From UBA6022 sp038319685 (lineage in GTDB: Bacteria; Patescibacteriota; Saccharimonadia; Saccharimonadales; Saccharimonadaceae), in NCBI GenBank assembly GCA_038319685.1, contig JBBQDN010000004.1, positions 57,941-121,940 on the forward strand: a DNA stretch of 64,000 nt. The letters run 5' to 3'. Each line of letters starts with the position of its first letter. Positions within the stretch are counted from its first letter, which is position 1. Shown in pieces: positions 26,077-35,357 of this stretch. A program made the position numbers and the translations under genes. The notes under the pieces were generated by a model. The model did no database searches, was not told the origin of the DNA, and worked only from the letters and a program-made list of their open reading frames with translations.

Positions 26077-26484
26077 ATGCCAATCATTAAATCAGCCATT
26101 AAACGAATGAAGCAAACTATCAAACGCAACGAGCGTAATGTTGGTATTAAGCGCGACATTAAATCTGCGGTCAAAGCATTTTTAGTCAAGCCAACCAGCG
26201 AAGGTTTGAGTGCTGCTCATAGCGAACTTGACACTGCGGTAAAGAAAAACTTGCTTAAGAAAAACACCGTTGCCCGCCGCAAAGCTCAGCTTGCGAAAGT
26301 CGCCAAAGACGCCGGAGTAAAACTTGCATCTAGCAAAAAAGTTACAACAAAAGCACCAGCTACCAAGAAAGCTCCTGTCAAAGCCGCTGTCAAAGCCGCC
26401 GCAAAAACTGTTGTTGCGAAAAAAGCTCCTGCTACCAAGAAACCTGTCGCTAAAAAGCCTGCTGCAAAGAAAACAGCTAAATAA
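26077..26484 (+). CDS. rpsT: 30S ribosomal protein S20 with a Lys/Ala-rich tail, 135 aa
   Basis: Residues 1-85 are S20 (MPIIKSAIKRMKQTIKRNER; LDTAVKKNLLKKNTVARRKAQLAK). Residues ~86-135 are an added tail of Ala, Lys, Pro, Val and Thr with repeated KKAP and TKKAPV-type units, like histone H1 tails. The usual length is 84-90 aa. The tail probably binds rRNA or nucleic acid non-specifically. Start is supported by AAAGGA and by a consensus promoter. Confidence 0.93.
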   Translation: MPIIKSAIKRMKQTIKRNERNVGIKRDIKSAVKAFLVKPTSEGLSAAHSELDTAVKKNLLKKNTVARRKAQLAKVAKDAGVKLASSKKVTTKAPATKKAPVKAAVKAAAKTVVAKKAPATKKPVAKKPAAKKTAK

Positions 26485-26500
26485 TTTTACGAATTTATAT

Positions 26501-26528
26501 AAAAACGACTCCAATCGGAGTCGTTTTT
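26501..26528. terminator. bidirectional terminator between rpsT and holA
   Basis: Perfect 12-bp stem (AAAAACGACTCC with GGAGTCGTTTTT, loop AATC). The holA stop codon overlaps its right arm. Confidence 0.92.
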
Positions 26529-27435
26529 ATATACGAGAGATCTTTATCAATGCTCGTTCGATCAGTAGCCATGGTTCCGCCAGCGATGTTTTCATCCCCG
26601 CGTCGGCATCGGCAAATATGGACATCATTTTTTTCGCACCAGATGGACCTAATTTTTTAGCGACTGATGTCATTTTAGACAGTCCATATGGATTTACCCC
26701 CAAATCTTTAGCGACCTCACTACTCGTTTTATCCGTCACGCACAGTGCCGCCAACTGAAACGCCTGTCCAGATAATAGTCCAAATAGGCGGTAGGGATCT
26801 TCGTGGAGTTCAATCGTCCGGAGCATATCGACAACCCCAGCCGTATTACCACGAAGTGCTGCATCAAATAGATTAAATACATTTTCAGTCGGGTTTGCTT
26901 CGATCACCGTCTGAATAACCGCAGGTGTTATTTCGTCGAGAACAGCAAGTTTTTGTAATGCCTGTGAAAGTAACCACTGGTCAATTCCTACTCTGTTAAT
27001 AAGTGCCTGAACACTTTTTTTATCTAGGACAAATCCTAGTGATCTTGCTTCTGTGACCGCCCAGATTTCAGCCTTGTTTGTATCGTATTCACGCCACAAT
27101 GGAAACTCATGAACTGTCGCTACTTTGCTTAGAATCTTATATGTCTTGGTGCGCTTATCGGCCTTTGGTTCGACAAGTACGACAGAATTATCATCGGATA
27201 TTCGGCTAATCCATTGTTCAAAATCAGCCCAGACTGTTTTGTTATCTGACAGATTTTTGATCACGACCAACCGTTTGTCGGCGAATAATGTGCCGCCCAT
27301 AAGTAGATCGGGCAGTTGTCTTGTCACGATTTCACTGCCATCAATCTTTTCAGCAGTTCCATCAAAATTACTGACAATTCGCCGTAGTGCGCGTTCGAGT
27401 TCAAAACTATTCTCACCGGTCAGTAGCGTAATCAT
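26527..27435 (-). CDS. holA: DNA polymerase III delta subunit, 302 aa
   Basis: Clamp-loader delta subunit: MITLLTGENSFELERALRRI at the start, the DLLMGGTLFADKRLVVIKNLSD block, a middle domain and the C-terminal collar domain (LFDAALRGNTAGVVDMLRTIELHEDPYRLFGLLSGQ). Length is as usual for HolA. TATAAT (27443-27448) lies 7 nt before the ATG, so the mRNA is likely leaderless. Confidence 0.9.
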   Translation of the reverse strand: MITLLTGENSFELERALRRIVSNFDGTAEKIDGSEIVTRQLPDLLMGGTLFADKRLVVIKNLSDNKTVWADFEQWISRISDDNSVVLVEPKADKRTKTYKILSKVATVHEFPLWREYDTNKAEIWAVTEARSLGFVLDKKSVQALINRVGIDQWLLSQALQKLAVLDEITPAVIQTVIEANPTENVFNLFDAALRGNTAGVVDMLRTIELHEDPYRLFGLLSGQAFQLAALCVTDKTSSEVAKDLGVNPYGLSKMTSVAKKLGPSGAKKMMSIFADADAGMKTSLAEPWLLIERALIKISRI

Positions 27436-28003
27436 TGTCTTTATTATAACTTAGTTAAAGAAGAGATGGTTGAATCCTTACTTTGTTGCTACAAAGTAAC
27501 AAACAGCCTTCTTTTGTCCCAACAAAAGAAGCAAAAGTTCTCAGGCCAACTCCTTCGCGCCACCACTCAACCACCACTTCTTCTTGGTAAGCTGCGAAAC
27601 TCACGCCGACAGGCGCCACTGTCGGGTTCAAACAGTCCTCGCTTGTCCAGGAAGAAGTGGTAGTGTGAGCGATTGGGCTCAGTCACAGCCCTAACCCGGC
27701 TACCTGCAACTCAAGCCCCAAATCTCACAGAATACGCAAGCCAATTACTTCGGGATGTCTTTCGACGGCCATGCGACACCTGTTTACAGGTGTTCGGCCA
27801 AACGCCATGGGATGGCCTGCGGCCACCCATAGAGTGGGGTCAGAGAAAGATGTACCGAAGGGATTGGTTGTACGAAAGGGTATTCCGCAGCGACCAATCT
27901 TTTAAAGCGAGAGTCCCCGACGCCAGCGAAGCCCGACCAGCAGTTTTGTGTTCTTTTTGCTGCCAAAAGGAACAAAGAAGTTGCTTCTTTGGAAAAGAAA
28001 GAG
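27436..28003. other. 568-bp hairpin-rich gene-free stretch
   Basis: No gene is supported here. It contains many strong inverted repeats: ACTTTGT/ACAAAGT and CTTCTTTTGT/ACAAAAGAAG near 27479-27533, a long stem CACCACTTCTTC/GAAGAAGTGGT (about 27565-27661) closing over CCGACA/TGTCGG, ACACCTG/CAGGTGT near 27777-27795, and CAAAGAAG/CTTCTTTG near 27972-27992. The right ~120 bp is a repeat also found at the end of the window. It reads as 3' sequence of mutM on the minus strand. Confidence 0.6.
27883..28001 (-). repeat. dispersed repeat R, copy 1, just after the mutM stop
   Basis: Read on the minus strand it shares with 63806-63922 four blocks: CTTTCTTTTCCAAA, ACAAAACTGCTGGTCGG, CGGGGACTC and TGGTCGCTGCGGAA, with near-identical spacing (39, 14 versus 12, and 15 bases). 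Between the first two blocks both copies have hairpins of different sequence. It begins 3 bp after the mutM stop, in the same orientation. Confidence 0.8.
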
Positions 28004-28870
28004 CTAAACGATCTGACAGATCGGACAAATATGCGTCCCGCGCCCGGCTGATTTGAACTTGATGATCGTTGTTCCGCAGCGAGGACATTCCAGCCCTTCA
28101 CGTCGAAATACTCGTGCAAAATCCATATAACTTCCCCGCTTGCCCTCTGCATTCACATAATTTTTATCGGTAGAGCCACCTTTTTCGATCGCCAGGTTCA
28201 TGACCGCACGTAGTTCGGTGTAGAGTAATGCAAATTCATCAGGAGTAATTGATCCTGTTAAGCGCTTCGGATGGATCTTGGCACCCCACAGCGACTCATC
28301 GGCATAGATATTCCCAACGCCAGCAATGACTGACTGATCCAAAAGTGCGGCTTTGATACTCGTTCTCGCCCGCCGAGTAAACCGGGCAGTAAATTCATCA
28401 GTCGTAAAATCAGCTTCTAATGGTTCGGGTCCAACCTTTTTCATAAAATCAATATAGGGAACTTCGACCGTCGGCATCAGTTTCATCCAACCAAACTTGC
28501 GTTGGTCATTAAAATATAGGTGCGAGTTATCGGTGAACATTATCGTGACGCGCGTTGAACGATCGGGTAGTTCACCAATTAAACTGTCGTTTGGATGTCC
28601 GGCACCAAAAACAGTCTCGCCGCGAAAAACGAGCTGTCCTGTCATTTTAAGATGAATAACGATCGTATAGGCAGTCGACAGATCAATCATTAACACCTTG
28701 GCGCGACGTCGCACGTCAGTAATCGTTGCGCCAATCAAAAATCCTTTGACATCAGCCGGTGTGTTCGGGAATCCCTTCGGTGTGTCGTGCGTGATATTTT
28801 TGACCACCAGTCCAATAACCAGACTGTGCAAACCACGTCGAACAGTTTCGACTTCAGGTAATTCAGGCAT
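28004..28870 (-). CDS. mutM: formamidopyrimidine-DNA glycosylase, 288 aa
   Basis: Excises oxidised purines such as 8-oxoG. The catalytic N-terminal PELPEVETVRRGL is intact, the H2TH region has QSVIAGVGNIYADESLW, and the C-terminal zinc finger has CPRCGT...CPIC (four Cys). The MutM lysine is in the expected MTGQLV region (HLKMTGQLVF). HAD hydrolase gene upstream is 2 bp away, so they are probably co-transcribed. Confidence 0.95.
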   Translation of the reverse strand: MPELPEVETVRRGLHSLVIGLVVKNITHDTPKGFPNTPADVKGFLIGATITDVRRRAKVLMIDLSTAYTIVIHLKMTGQLVFRGETVFGAGHPNDSLIGELPDRSTRVTIMFTDNSHLYFNDQRKFGWMKLMPTVEVPYIDFMKKVGPEPLEADFTTDEFTARFTRRARTSIKAALLDQSVIAGVGNIYADESLWGAKIHPKRLTGSITPDEFALLYTELRAVMNLAIEKGGSTDKNYVNAEGKRGSYMDFARVFRREGLECPRCGTTIIKFKSAGRGTHICPICQIV

Positions 28871-28872
28871 CG

Positions 28873-29442
28873 TTATTCGCCTGCAAGGAGCGCGTGAAGG
28901 TCACCCGCAGTTTGCCCCGTCGACACATACACAATGCCGTTGAGCCCAGTCTGACGTGCGCCACTGATGTTTATTTCGAGGTCATCGATCATAACACATT
29001 CTTCCGGTAGCAGTCCCATGCGCTGAGCAGTTAGTTCAAAAATAGCCGGGGCGGGTTTGACCATATGAAGGTCACTGGACAAAACGACAACATCGAATAG
29101 GTCTGTTAATTCTGCTGGGGTAAATAAACGATCGATCACGTGCGTACCGGCATTGCTGAGTAGTGCGGTGGTATATTTAGGATCAATCGAACGTACCAGT
29201 TCAAACATTTGTTCGTTACGAACGTGGTCCTGAGAAATAACATGATCTACTTCTGACTCGGTCCGACCAGTGAATGCTGCGACTGCCTTTAGATAATCTG
29301 CACGACTGACATAGCCAAGGTCTGATGCACGACAAAGATCAGCCAAAGCGCCCCGTTGTTCAACCGGCGTAATGTCTAGTAAATGATTCAAACTTCCGTG
29401 GTAAAGCACGCCAAAGCAGTCAAAAATAATACCGCGTATCAT
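28873..29442 (-). CDS. HAD-superfamily hydrolase, 189 aa
   Basis: Motif I IIFDCFGVLY (nucleophile Asp at residue ~8), motif II LLSNAG, motif III Lys in VKPAPAIFE, motif IV MIDDLEIN. This is the HAD-IA3 (epoxide-hydrolase N-domain/YihX-like) type, probably a small-molecule phosphatase of unknown substrate. TATACT (29450-29455) lies 7 nt before the ATG. Confidence 0.85.
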   Translation of the reverse strand: MIRGIIFDCFGVLYHGSLNHLLDITPVEQRGALADLCRASDLGYVSRADYLKAVAAFTGRTESEVDHVISQDHVRNEQMFELVRSIDPKYTTALLSNAGTHVIDRLFTPAELTDLFDVVVLSSDLHMVKPAPAIFELTAQRMGLLPEECVMIDDLEINISGARQTGLNGIVYVSTGQTAGDLHALLAGE

Positions 29443-29482
29443 ACTATATAGTATACGCGGTATTACACTATTGGGATAGGTT

Positions 29483-30082
29483 CTATAACTTTAGGGGGCT
29501 AAGGAGCGTTTTGTTAGTAGGAATTTGTTGCAAAAACAGATTTTGTAATTGTGATACGCTTCCCTTTAAAGAACCTTGCGATCCTTTGCAGCTCGACGTC
29601 CATAATCGTTTTTCAACATCATTACCCGACAGGATTTCAAATTCATAGATTTTACCGACAGCACAAATACCACGGGTATCGTCTTTGTCACCAGTAAAAC
29701 TTGGGCCTTGCATCATATTTGCCCGGTTGAGTGCGAAAACAAATTCTTCATAGGCTTTGATATTATTACCGAGTCGTTCGCTGGCGATTGGCTGGGTAAT
29801 GTAACCGGTGTAGGTGGTCAGTGTCCGTTCGTTGGGGGTGACAAAAATCTGGTACGAGCGAAAATTCTCGTCGGCAACGATCGATCCCCGAACGGTCATA
29901 CGAACACCGCGGTCGGGGTTGGTATTTACGAGGTCAACTTGGCTGGTATCAGTCACACTCTGTGTGCTGTCAGTTCCGCCGAAAATAGCGCGCCCAACAG
30001 AAACAAGTGCAGCAATGGCAATGGCAATAATAATCAAAACGAGTGCAATCGGCACAATACGAGACATGTTGCTTCTATTCAT
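29483..30082 (-). CDS. single-pass membrane-anchored protein of unknown function, 199 aa
   Basis: One N-terminal membrane helix (about residues 9-32), then an extracytoplasmic domain with VRMTVRGSIVADENFRSY, ITVTPNERTLTTYTGY-like beta strands (IFVTPNERTLTTY) and two Cys (GICAVG, SSCKGS) that could form a disulfide. No family recognised. The start has TACAAT/TATAGT just upstream and no ribosome site. Confidence 0.7.
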   Translation of the reverse strand: MNRSNMSRIVPIALVLIIIAIAIAALVSVGRAIFGGTDSTQSVTDTSQVDLVNTNPDRGVRMTVRGSIVADENFRSYQIFVTPNERTLTTYTGYITQPIASERLGNNIKAYEEFVFALNRANMMQGPSFTGDKDDTRGICAVGKIYEFEILSGNDVEKRLWTSSCKGSQGSLKGSVSQLQNLFLQQIPTNKTLLSPLKL

Positions 30083-30113
30083 AACTATATTGTATCACTT
30101 AGATGGATAAAAG

Positions 30114-30746
30114 TCAATCTCTCCCACCTTGCACGAGCGTTAAAGCCCTCTGACCAAGCTGCGAACTCGAGCCCGAAGAGGCGTCAGCATGCAGTTGTTC
30201 AATCGGGCGTAGCAACGATGCTGGACGATGAGGTCCCGGGAAATAAGTAAAGCGTTGAGTGAGCTCACTAAGCTCAACCCGTGGATAGTACTCAGGGGGT
30301 ACATCATCGTACTCGGATGCAAAGTAGATAATCGTTTGCAGCCCCAGTTGCGCATCATAGAATTTTTCTATCTGCGAGATATATGGCATATCAATCGTAC
30401 CTGTTGTAAGATCGCCTATTGCTACTAAAAAACCCTCTGGCAAATCATTGAAATGTGGATCAACACGAATATGGACCAGTTCGCCAAGCCCCGTATACCC
30501 AGTAAACATTTCTTTATCGATATTCCACTCAGTACCCTCATCGGTATCAACCGGAATAAATGGTCGCTGCTCACCACGACGCCGAGCTGCAAGGTCAGGT
30601 GTGCCTACATAGTTCCACATAAATTCAGCAAAGGTTCGACGAGCAAGATCATTGGCTGCAATAAGCTCAGCCGGAGAGATATATCGACGCGAGGGAGGAG
30701 TCTCTATCGCACTTTTATTTGATACAAGTTCTAACGCCAAGGACAT
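30114..30746 (-). CDS. hypothetical soluble protein, 210 aa
   Basis: Unrecognised, acidic, without membrane segments. Visible blocks are RRYISPAELIAANDLARRTF, a WNYVGTPDLAARRRGEQRPF segment, and IEKFYDAQLGLQTIIYFASEY. ATG 30746 follows AAAGGGG. It lies downstream of no close gene; polA ends 95 bp away. The gap 30747-30841 holds only AT-rich sequence. Confidence 0.55.
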   Translation of the reverse strand: MSLALELVSNKSAIETPPSRRYISPAELIAANDLARRTFAEFMWNYVGTPDLAARRRGEQRPFIPVDTDEGTEWNIDKEMFTGYTGLGELVHIRVDPHFNDLPEGFLVAIGDLTTGTIDMPYISQIEKFYDAQLGLQTIIYFASEYDDVPPEYYPRVELSELTQRFTYFPGPHRPASLLRPIEQLHADASSGSSSQLGQRALTLVQGGRD

Positions 30747-30841
30747 ACCGACACCCCTTTATCGTAGCGATTAAACAAACTACGTATTGATAAAATCTTA
30801 TCATATAAAGAGATGTTTTGACTACTGGATTTAGAAGGCAC

Positions 30842-33394
30842 CTATAGCAGTCCCCAGTTTTTCCCCGTACTGACATCAACCCGGAGACTAATGACAAGTT
30901 CTGGCGCGATCGATTCCATGGTTGTTTTTAGGAGTGTGGCGACCTTTTCGGCGTTTTTAGCCGGACACTCGACAAGGATCGAGTCATGAACCTGAAGGAT
31001 TTGCTCACCTAGATCACCAAGTTTTTTATCGACAAGAAGCATGGCTTTTTTCATGAGATCCGCTTCTGTTCCCTGAATTGGCATATTGGCGGCAGCTCGC
31101 TTTGCCGCCTCGCGCACGATAAAATTACTACTATTGACATCGGGAGTGGGACGGCGACGTCCGTAATATGTCTCGACATACCCTTCGGTCTTCGCTCGTT
31201 CGAGAGTAGCGTCAATGAATGCACGGATCGGTGCACGGACGGCAAAATAATGATCGATGAAGGTTTTAGCCTGCGTAAAGTTCATCCCCGTCGCGGTAGC
31301 AAGACCATGGGGGCTCATGCCATACAATACGCCGAAATTAATCACTTTGGCGTCTCGTCGCTGCGATTTAGTGACGTCATCAACCGGAATGCCATACACT
31401 TCGCTAGCGGTTTTGGTATGGATATCAATCGTACCATTAAAATCATTGATGAGTTTTTCGTCGTGTGCCAAGATTGCCGCTAACCGAAGTTCGAATTGTG
31501 AGTAATCGGCGCTCACCAGTACATTACCTTGTTCGGGAATAAAGGCCTCCCGGATCCGACGCCCAAGATCGCTGCGCACCGGGATGTTTTGAAGGTTTGG
31601 GTTGATACTGCTGAGTCGTCCTGTCGCTGCGACGTCCTGGTTGAATGTCGTGTGAATACGGTCGTATTCATCGGTTTGTTCAGGTAACGTGTCGACGTAG
31701 GTATTTTTGAGTTTCGCCAGTTCACGCGTCCGTTCGATGAGTTCGATAATTTCATGTTGACCGCGTAATTTATCGAGTTCTTTTTGCCCGGTCGAATACC
31801 CCGTTTTACCCTTTTTAATTCCTTGGGTCGGCAGGCCAAGATCGCTAAAGAGAACTTCGGACAATTGGGCTGGGCTGGCAATATTAAACTCATGACCGAC
31901 GAGTGTATGCATTTTTTGTTCAAGTAACTTCAGTTCGTCACCCAGTTCTTGGCTCATATCGCTAAGAAGTGTCTTGTCTACCTTGATACCGCGCCTTTCC
32001 ATCCGGTACAACATGTACGTCAGTGGGAAATCAAGCGTCGTAGCAACTGATGCAATTTTGGGTTCATGTTCGAATGCCAGGATATGCTCGTCGTAAATCT
32101 GCCATAACCCAGCCATAGTTTTACCCATGTCAGCTGGATCGATTGCGTCATGTGCCAGTCCGGCAATTGACCTATCCCGGTTCAAAGGATCAATCAAAAA
32201 CGCACCTTGGCGAATATCATGAACTGTGTCAAATCTGACCTCGACATGCTGACTGTGCGCGGCATGATAGAGCGCTTTGGCGTCATAGGTGACGACTTTT
32301 GTCATTTCAAGCGCGCGCCAAATACTACTATCAATATGGGTTAGTGGGGCCCTAGAAACCGTCTTTCTATCCAGTGATAACCAGGCCTCATCACCTGCTG
32401 CGTTAAGCTGCAACAACACCTCGCTACCTGCATCAAATGTCACTGTTGTTGGCCATGGTACTTCGATGAGCGGCACAAGATAAGAAACCTCAGGTTCACT
32501 AAATAAGTCCGTTTGGGCTGTTTTTTGCATGCCCTTTGGCAGTTTACGAAGTAATGACGTAAATTCAAGTTTTTTCAAAAGATCGGCAAGCATGGCTGTA
32601 TCAAGATCAGTGACGTCTGTTGCAACCAGGTCAAGCGTCACCGGTGCATCGCACCAAATTTCACCAACCAGTTTACTGGTATAAGCGCTCTCCTTGCCTG
32701 CTTCTAGCTTTGCCCGAACGGTTGGTTTGATATCGTCCAGATGTTCGTAAATACCGTCGAGTGTTTTGTAGTCCTGCAACAACTGCACGCCTGTTTTTTC
32801 GCCGATCCCAGGCACACCTGGAATATTATCTGACGAGTCGCCTTTGAGTGATTTCAGGTCGAGGAATTGATGAACCGAAATACCATATTTTTGTTCAAAG
32901 TGAGCGACGTCGAATTGTTCGAGGTTACTGAGACCACTTTTCATTGCATAGACATGCACTAACGGGCCGACCAACTGAAGCATATCAAGGTCACTGGTGA
33001 TCAGGCACGTTTCAATCCCCTGTTCGGTCGCCTGTTTTGATAGTGCACCCATGATATCGTCGGCTTCGTAGTCGTCAAGTTCATATAGTGGCCATGAAAA
33101 CGCTTCAAGCAGTTCATGAAGCATCGGAATCTGCGCAAAGAAATCTTCGGGTGGACGCTTACGACCCGCTTTGTAGGTCGGGAGGATTTCCAGACGCTTT
33201 CGAATGCTTGTTCCCTTTTTATCCCAAGCGACGGCCACGTAGTCAGGTTCGAGTTTTTTGATAAGCTCCAGCGCAAGAGTCGTAAACCCATAGACACCGC
33301 CAGTTGGCGTGCCGTCTTTGAGTGACAATCCCGGCATCGCATAATACCCGCGGTAAAATACCGATTTTCCGTCAATAATAGCCAGTCGTTTCAT
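30842..33394 (-). CDS. polA: DNA polymerase I, 850 aa
   Basis: 5'-3' exonuclease domain intact (AIIDGKSVFYRGYYAM, DYEADDIMGAL, LKGDSSDNIPGVPGIGEKTG). The 3'-5' exonuclease domain is present but lacks the metal-binding DxE motif (it reads TVTFDAGSE), so proofreading is probably lost, as in Taq polymerase. Polymerase motifs A (SADYSQFELRLAA), B (RRDAKVINFGVLYG) and C (QVHDSILVE) are complete. Start ATG 33394, with TATACT (33401-33406) 6 nt away; the longer upstream frame crosses that promoter. Confidence 0.95.
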   Translation of the reverse strand: MKRLAIIDGKSVFYRGYYAMPGLSLKDGTPTGGVYGFTTLALELIKKLEPDYVAVAWDKKGTSIRKRLEILPTYKAGRKRPPEDFFAQIPMLHELLEAFSWPLYELDDYEADDIMGALSKQATEQGIETCLITSDLDMLQLVGPLVHVYAMKSGLSNLEQFDVAHFEQKYGISVHQFLDLKSLKGDSSDNIPGVPGIGEKTGVQLLQDYKTLDGIYEHLDDIKPTVRAKLEAGKESAYTSKLVGEIWCDAPVTLDLVATDVTDLDTAMLADLLKKLEFTSLLRKLPKGMQKTAQTDLFSEPEVSYLVPLIEVPWPTTVTFDAGSEVLLQLNAAGDEAWLSLDRKTVSRAPLTHIDSSIWRALEMTKVVTYDAKALYHAAHSQHVEVRFDTVHDIRQGAFLIDPLNRDRSIAGLAHDAIDPADMGKTMAGLWQIYDEHILAFEHEPKIASVATTLDFPLTYMLYRMERRGIKVDKTLLSDMSQELGDELKLLEQKMHTLVGHEFNIASPAQLSEVLFSDLGLPTQGIKKGKTGYSTGQKELDKLRGQHEIIELIERTRELAKLKNTYVDTLPEQTDEYDRIHTTFNQDVAATGRLSSINPNLQNIPVRSDLGRRIREAFIPEQGNVLVSADYSQFELRLAAILAHDEKLINDFNGTIDIHTKTASEVYGIPVDDVTKSQRRDAKVINFGVLYGMSPHGLATATGMNFTQAKTFIDHYFAVRAPIRAFIDATLERAKTEGYVETYYGRRRPTPDVNSSNFIVREAAKRAAANMPIQGTEADLMKKAMLLVDKKLGDLGEQILQVHDSILVECPAKNAEKVATLLKTTMESIAPELVISLRVDVSTGKNWGLL

Positions 33395-33443
33395 AGGTCT
33401 AGTATACCTTAGTTTTGCCACCTCTGTAATCTAGGAGTGGGAT

Positions 33444-33473
33444 TTGACTGATATTATCTGTGTCGACTATGAT
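33444..33473 (+). promoter_or_regulatory. promoter of uppS, giving a leaderless mRNA
   Basis: TTGACT (33444-33449), 18-bp spacer, TATGAT (33468-33473). The expected start point is at or beside ATG 33480, so the TTG at 33444 is part of the -35 box and not a start codon. Confidence 0.78.
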
Positions 33474-33479
33474 AAAAGG

Positions 33480-34199
33480 ATGAATACTCCCACGTTCCAT
33501 GTCGCTATCATTCCTGACGGTAACCGTCGCTGGGCGAAACAACATGGTATTTCTGCATACTCAAAGTTGTATAAACAAGGTCTCAGCCGGACACTTGAGG
33601 TCACCGAGGCGGCATTTGCCAGCGGCGTGACTCATGTGTCGCTCTGGGGCAGTTCGTACGCTAACATCGCTGACCGTAGTGGAGATTTTTCGTCAAGTAT
33701 CGACACCTTATACCGAACAGGGGTTCATAAGTTTGCTGATCATCCACTCGTCAGTACGTATGATGTCAAAATTCAAGTACTTGGTGAATGGCGCGACGCA
33801 TTAACTGAATCAACCATCAAGGCAATTGATAAAGTCGTCAAAGACACGAGTATGCGCGGTACGAATATCTTAACGATTTTACTGAGCTATAGTGGATCAC
33901 GTGAACGCGGTGCGGCGATCCAAAGTCTTATTGATAGTGGCGTTGATACACCCGAAACTATCCAATCGGCCAACACACTCCTCCATGAGCATTCATGGAC
34001 TCGGTCCCTCCCGCCCGTTGACCTTATTATCCGAACGGGTGCTTGGCAAGATCCGCACAACAGTGCTGGATTTATGAGCCTTCTCGTCGATGAATCGCAA
34101 ATCGTATTTCCAGAAATGTTCTGGCCGGATTTCACTGCCGAACATATGGCCAACATTCTCGACGATTTCAAAAAGCGTGAACGTCGTTTTGGCAAATAG
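33480..34199 (+). CDS. uppS: isoprenyl (undecaprenyl) diphosphate synthase, cis-type, 239 aa
   Basis: Makes the carrier-lipid precursor by cis-addition of isopentenyl units. Catalytic Asp in AIIPDGNRRWAKQHG (~residue 13) is present, with NRR replacing the usual NGR. IRTGAWQDPHNSAGFM and FPEMFWPDFT correspond to the C-terminal substrate/dimer region, with some departures from E. coli UppS (RTSGE). It is convergent with the trans-type synthase at 34205 (5-bp gap). Confidence 0.9.
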   Translation: MNTPTFHVAIIPDGNRRWAKQHGISAYSKLYKQGLSRTLEVTEAAFASGVTHVSLWGSSYANIADRSGDFSSSIDTLYRTGVHKFADHPLVSTYDVKIQVLGEWRDALTESTIKAIDKVVKDTSMRGTNILTILLSYSGSRERGAAIQSLIDSGVDTPETIQSANTLLHEHSWTRSLPPVDLIIRTGAWQDPHNSAGFMSLLVDESQIVFPEMFWPDFTAEHMANILDDFKKRERRFGK

Positions 34200-34204
34200 C
34201 GACC

Positions 34205-35278
34205 CTAGGACTTCCGTTTGGTCACATAGTCCGTCAGTTCGCGTAAAAAATCAATGAATGCACTGTCGATGCCTGAGGCTATATCGAGAGCCTTAAGCGC
34301 CTCTTGCTCGTGCCACAACGAACGACTAGCGGCGTAATCCTTGGCACCTGTATCGAGGAGGATCTGGCGGACGGCACTACACACATCGTCAGGTGCAGTA
34401 CTATCACCCAGGGTTGCTTCCAATATGTCTTTTTGCGCTGGACTAGCATGGGTCAGTGCATACTGAATCAAAAGCGTCATTTTACCTTCGTGAATATCGT
34501 CGTTAGTTCCTTTACCGGTCTGATCTTTATCACCGAATGTTCCGATGGTATCGTCAGTGATTTGAAATGCACAGCCTGTATGAATCGAGTAGGTACGCAG
34601 TGAACTATCTAGGCCATCCGCTCCAGCAAGGCACGCCCCAAGTTCAAGAGGGCTAAGAATTGTGTAGTACGCAGATTTTCGGGTCAATACATGTTCGATT
34701 GCTTGCTGGTTTGGAATTTCACGGCTGACTTCATTAAAAATATCATTCATTTGTCCGTCGATTGTCACCGCTAGATTGTCGTGCAGTGATCGCATTGCGC
34801 GTCGAGTAATCGAAGAATCAATATCAAGAGCCAGAAGTTCGGTTGTCGCCTTGTGCATGCCAGCAACGGCCGCATTCATAGCCTGAACCGTTCCATAGTG
34901 AACCGGATCACCTTTCATTGCTTCGTTCAGTGCATACGATTCAAGAAGTTTATGGGCGGATAATCCCCCGCGTCGTGTTTCTGAACGATCCGCAATATCA
35001 TCGAGTATCAATAGATAGGCCTGCACAAACTCAAAAACTCGTGCTGCGACAATCGCTACTTTCTCATCACGTCCGCCATGAGCATAATAACTCTGCATCG
35101 CAAGCATACCACGCAGTCGCTTGCCACCACGCAGTAGCACCTCGCAAAATGCAGCGATCGGTTGCTTACCACCGCCTTCAAATTCCGATTGCCAATTGGT
35201 CGCAGTTGCCTCAAGATCGGTGTTAATTGCACCAAGTCGAGTTACGTCCGACACACTAAAATGTCCATCAAAAGTCAT
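34205..35278 (-). CDS. trans-type polyprenyl diphosphate synthase, 357 aa
   Basis: Chain-elongating prenyltransferase. First Asp-rich motif LLILDDIADRSETRRG (DDxxD, ~residues 95-105), second FQITDDTIGTFGD. It supplies farnesyl/geranylgeranyl or longer chains for UppS or the UbiA enzyme. The start at 35278 follows TATAAT (35285-35290) by 6 nt; the longer open frame upstream is not supported. Confidence 0.88.
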   Translation of the reverse strand: MTFDGHFSVSDVTRLGAINTDLEATATNWQSEFEGGGKQPIAAFCEVLLRGGKRLRGMLAMQSYYAHGGRDEKVAIVAARVFEFVQAYLLILDDIADRSETRRGGLSAHKLLESYALNEAMKGDPVHYGTVQAMNAAVAGMHKATTELLALDIDSSITRRAMRSLHDNLAVTIDGQMNDIFNEVSREIPNQQAIEHVLTRKSAYYTILSPLELGACLAGADGLDSSLRTYSIHTGCAFQITDDTIGTFGDKDQTGKGTNDDIHEGKMTLLIQYALTHASPAQKDILEATLGDSTAPDDVCSAVRQILLDTGAKDYAASRSLWHEQEALKALDIASGIDSAFIDFLRELTDYVTKRKS

Positions 35279-35357
35279 CTCATCATTATACCACTGGCGA
35301 TACAAGCGAAACGGAGGTTTATTGTTCACACCTCTGATGTAAGGTATACTATAAGCA

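Noticed and set aside
33444..33479. TTG start for uppS 12 codons upstream
   Set aside because: The TTG is the first codon-like triplet of the -35 box TTGACT; the ATG at 33480 fits the -10 spacing and the conserved N-terminus.
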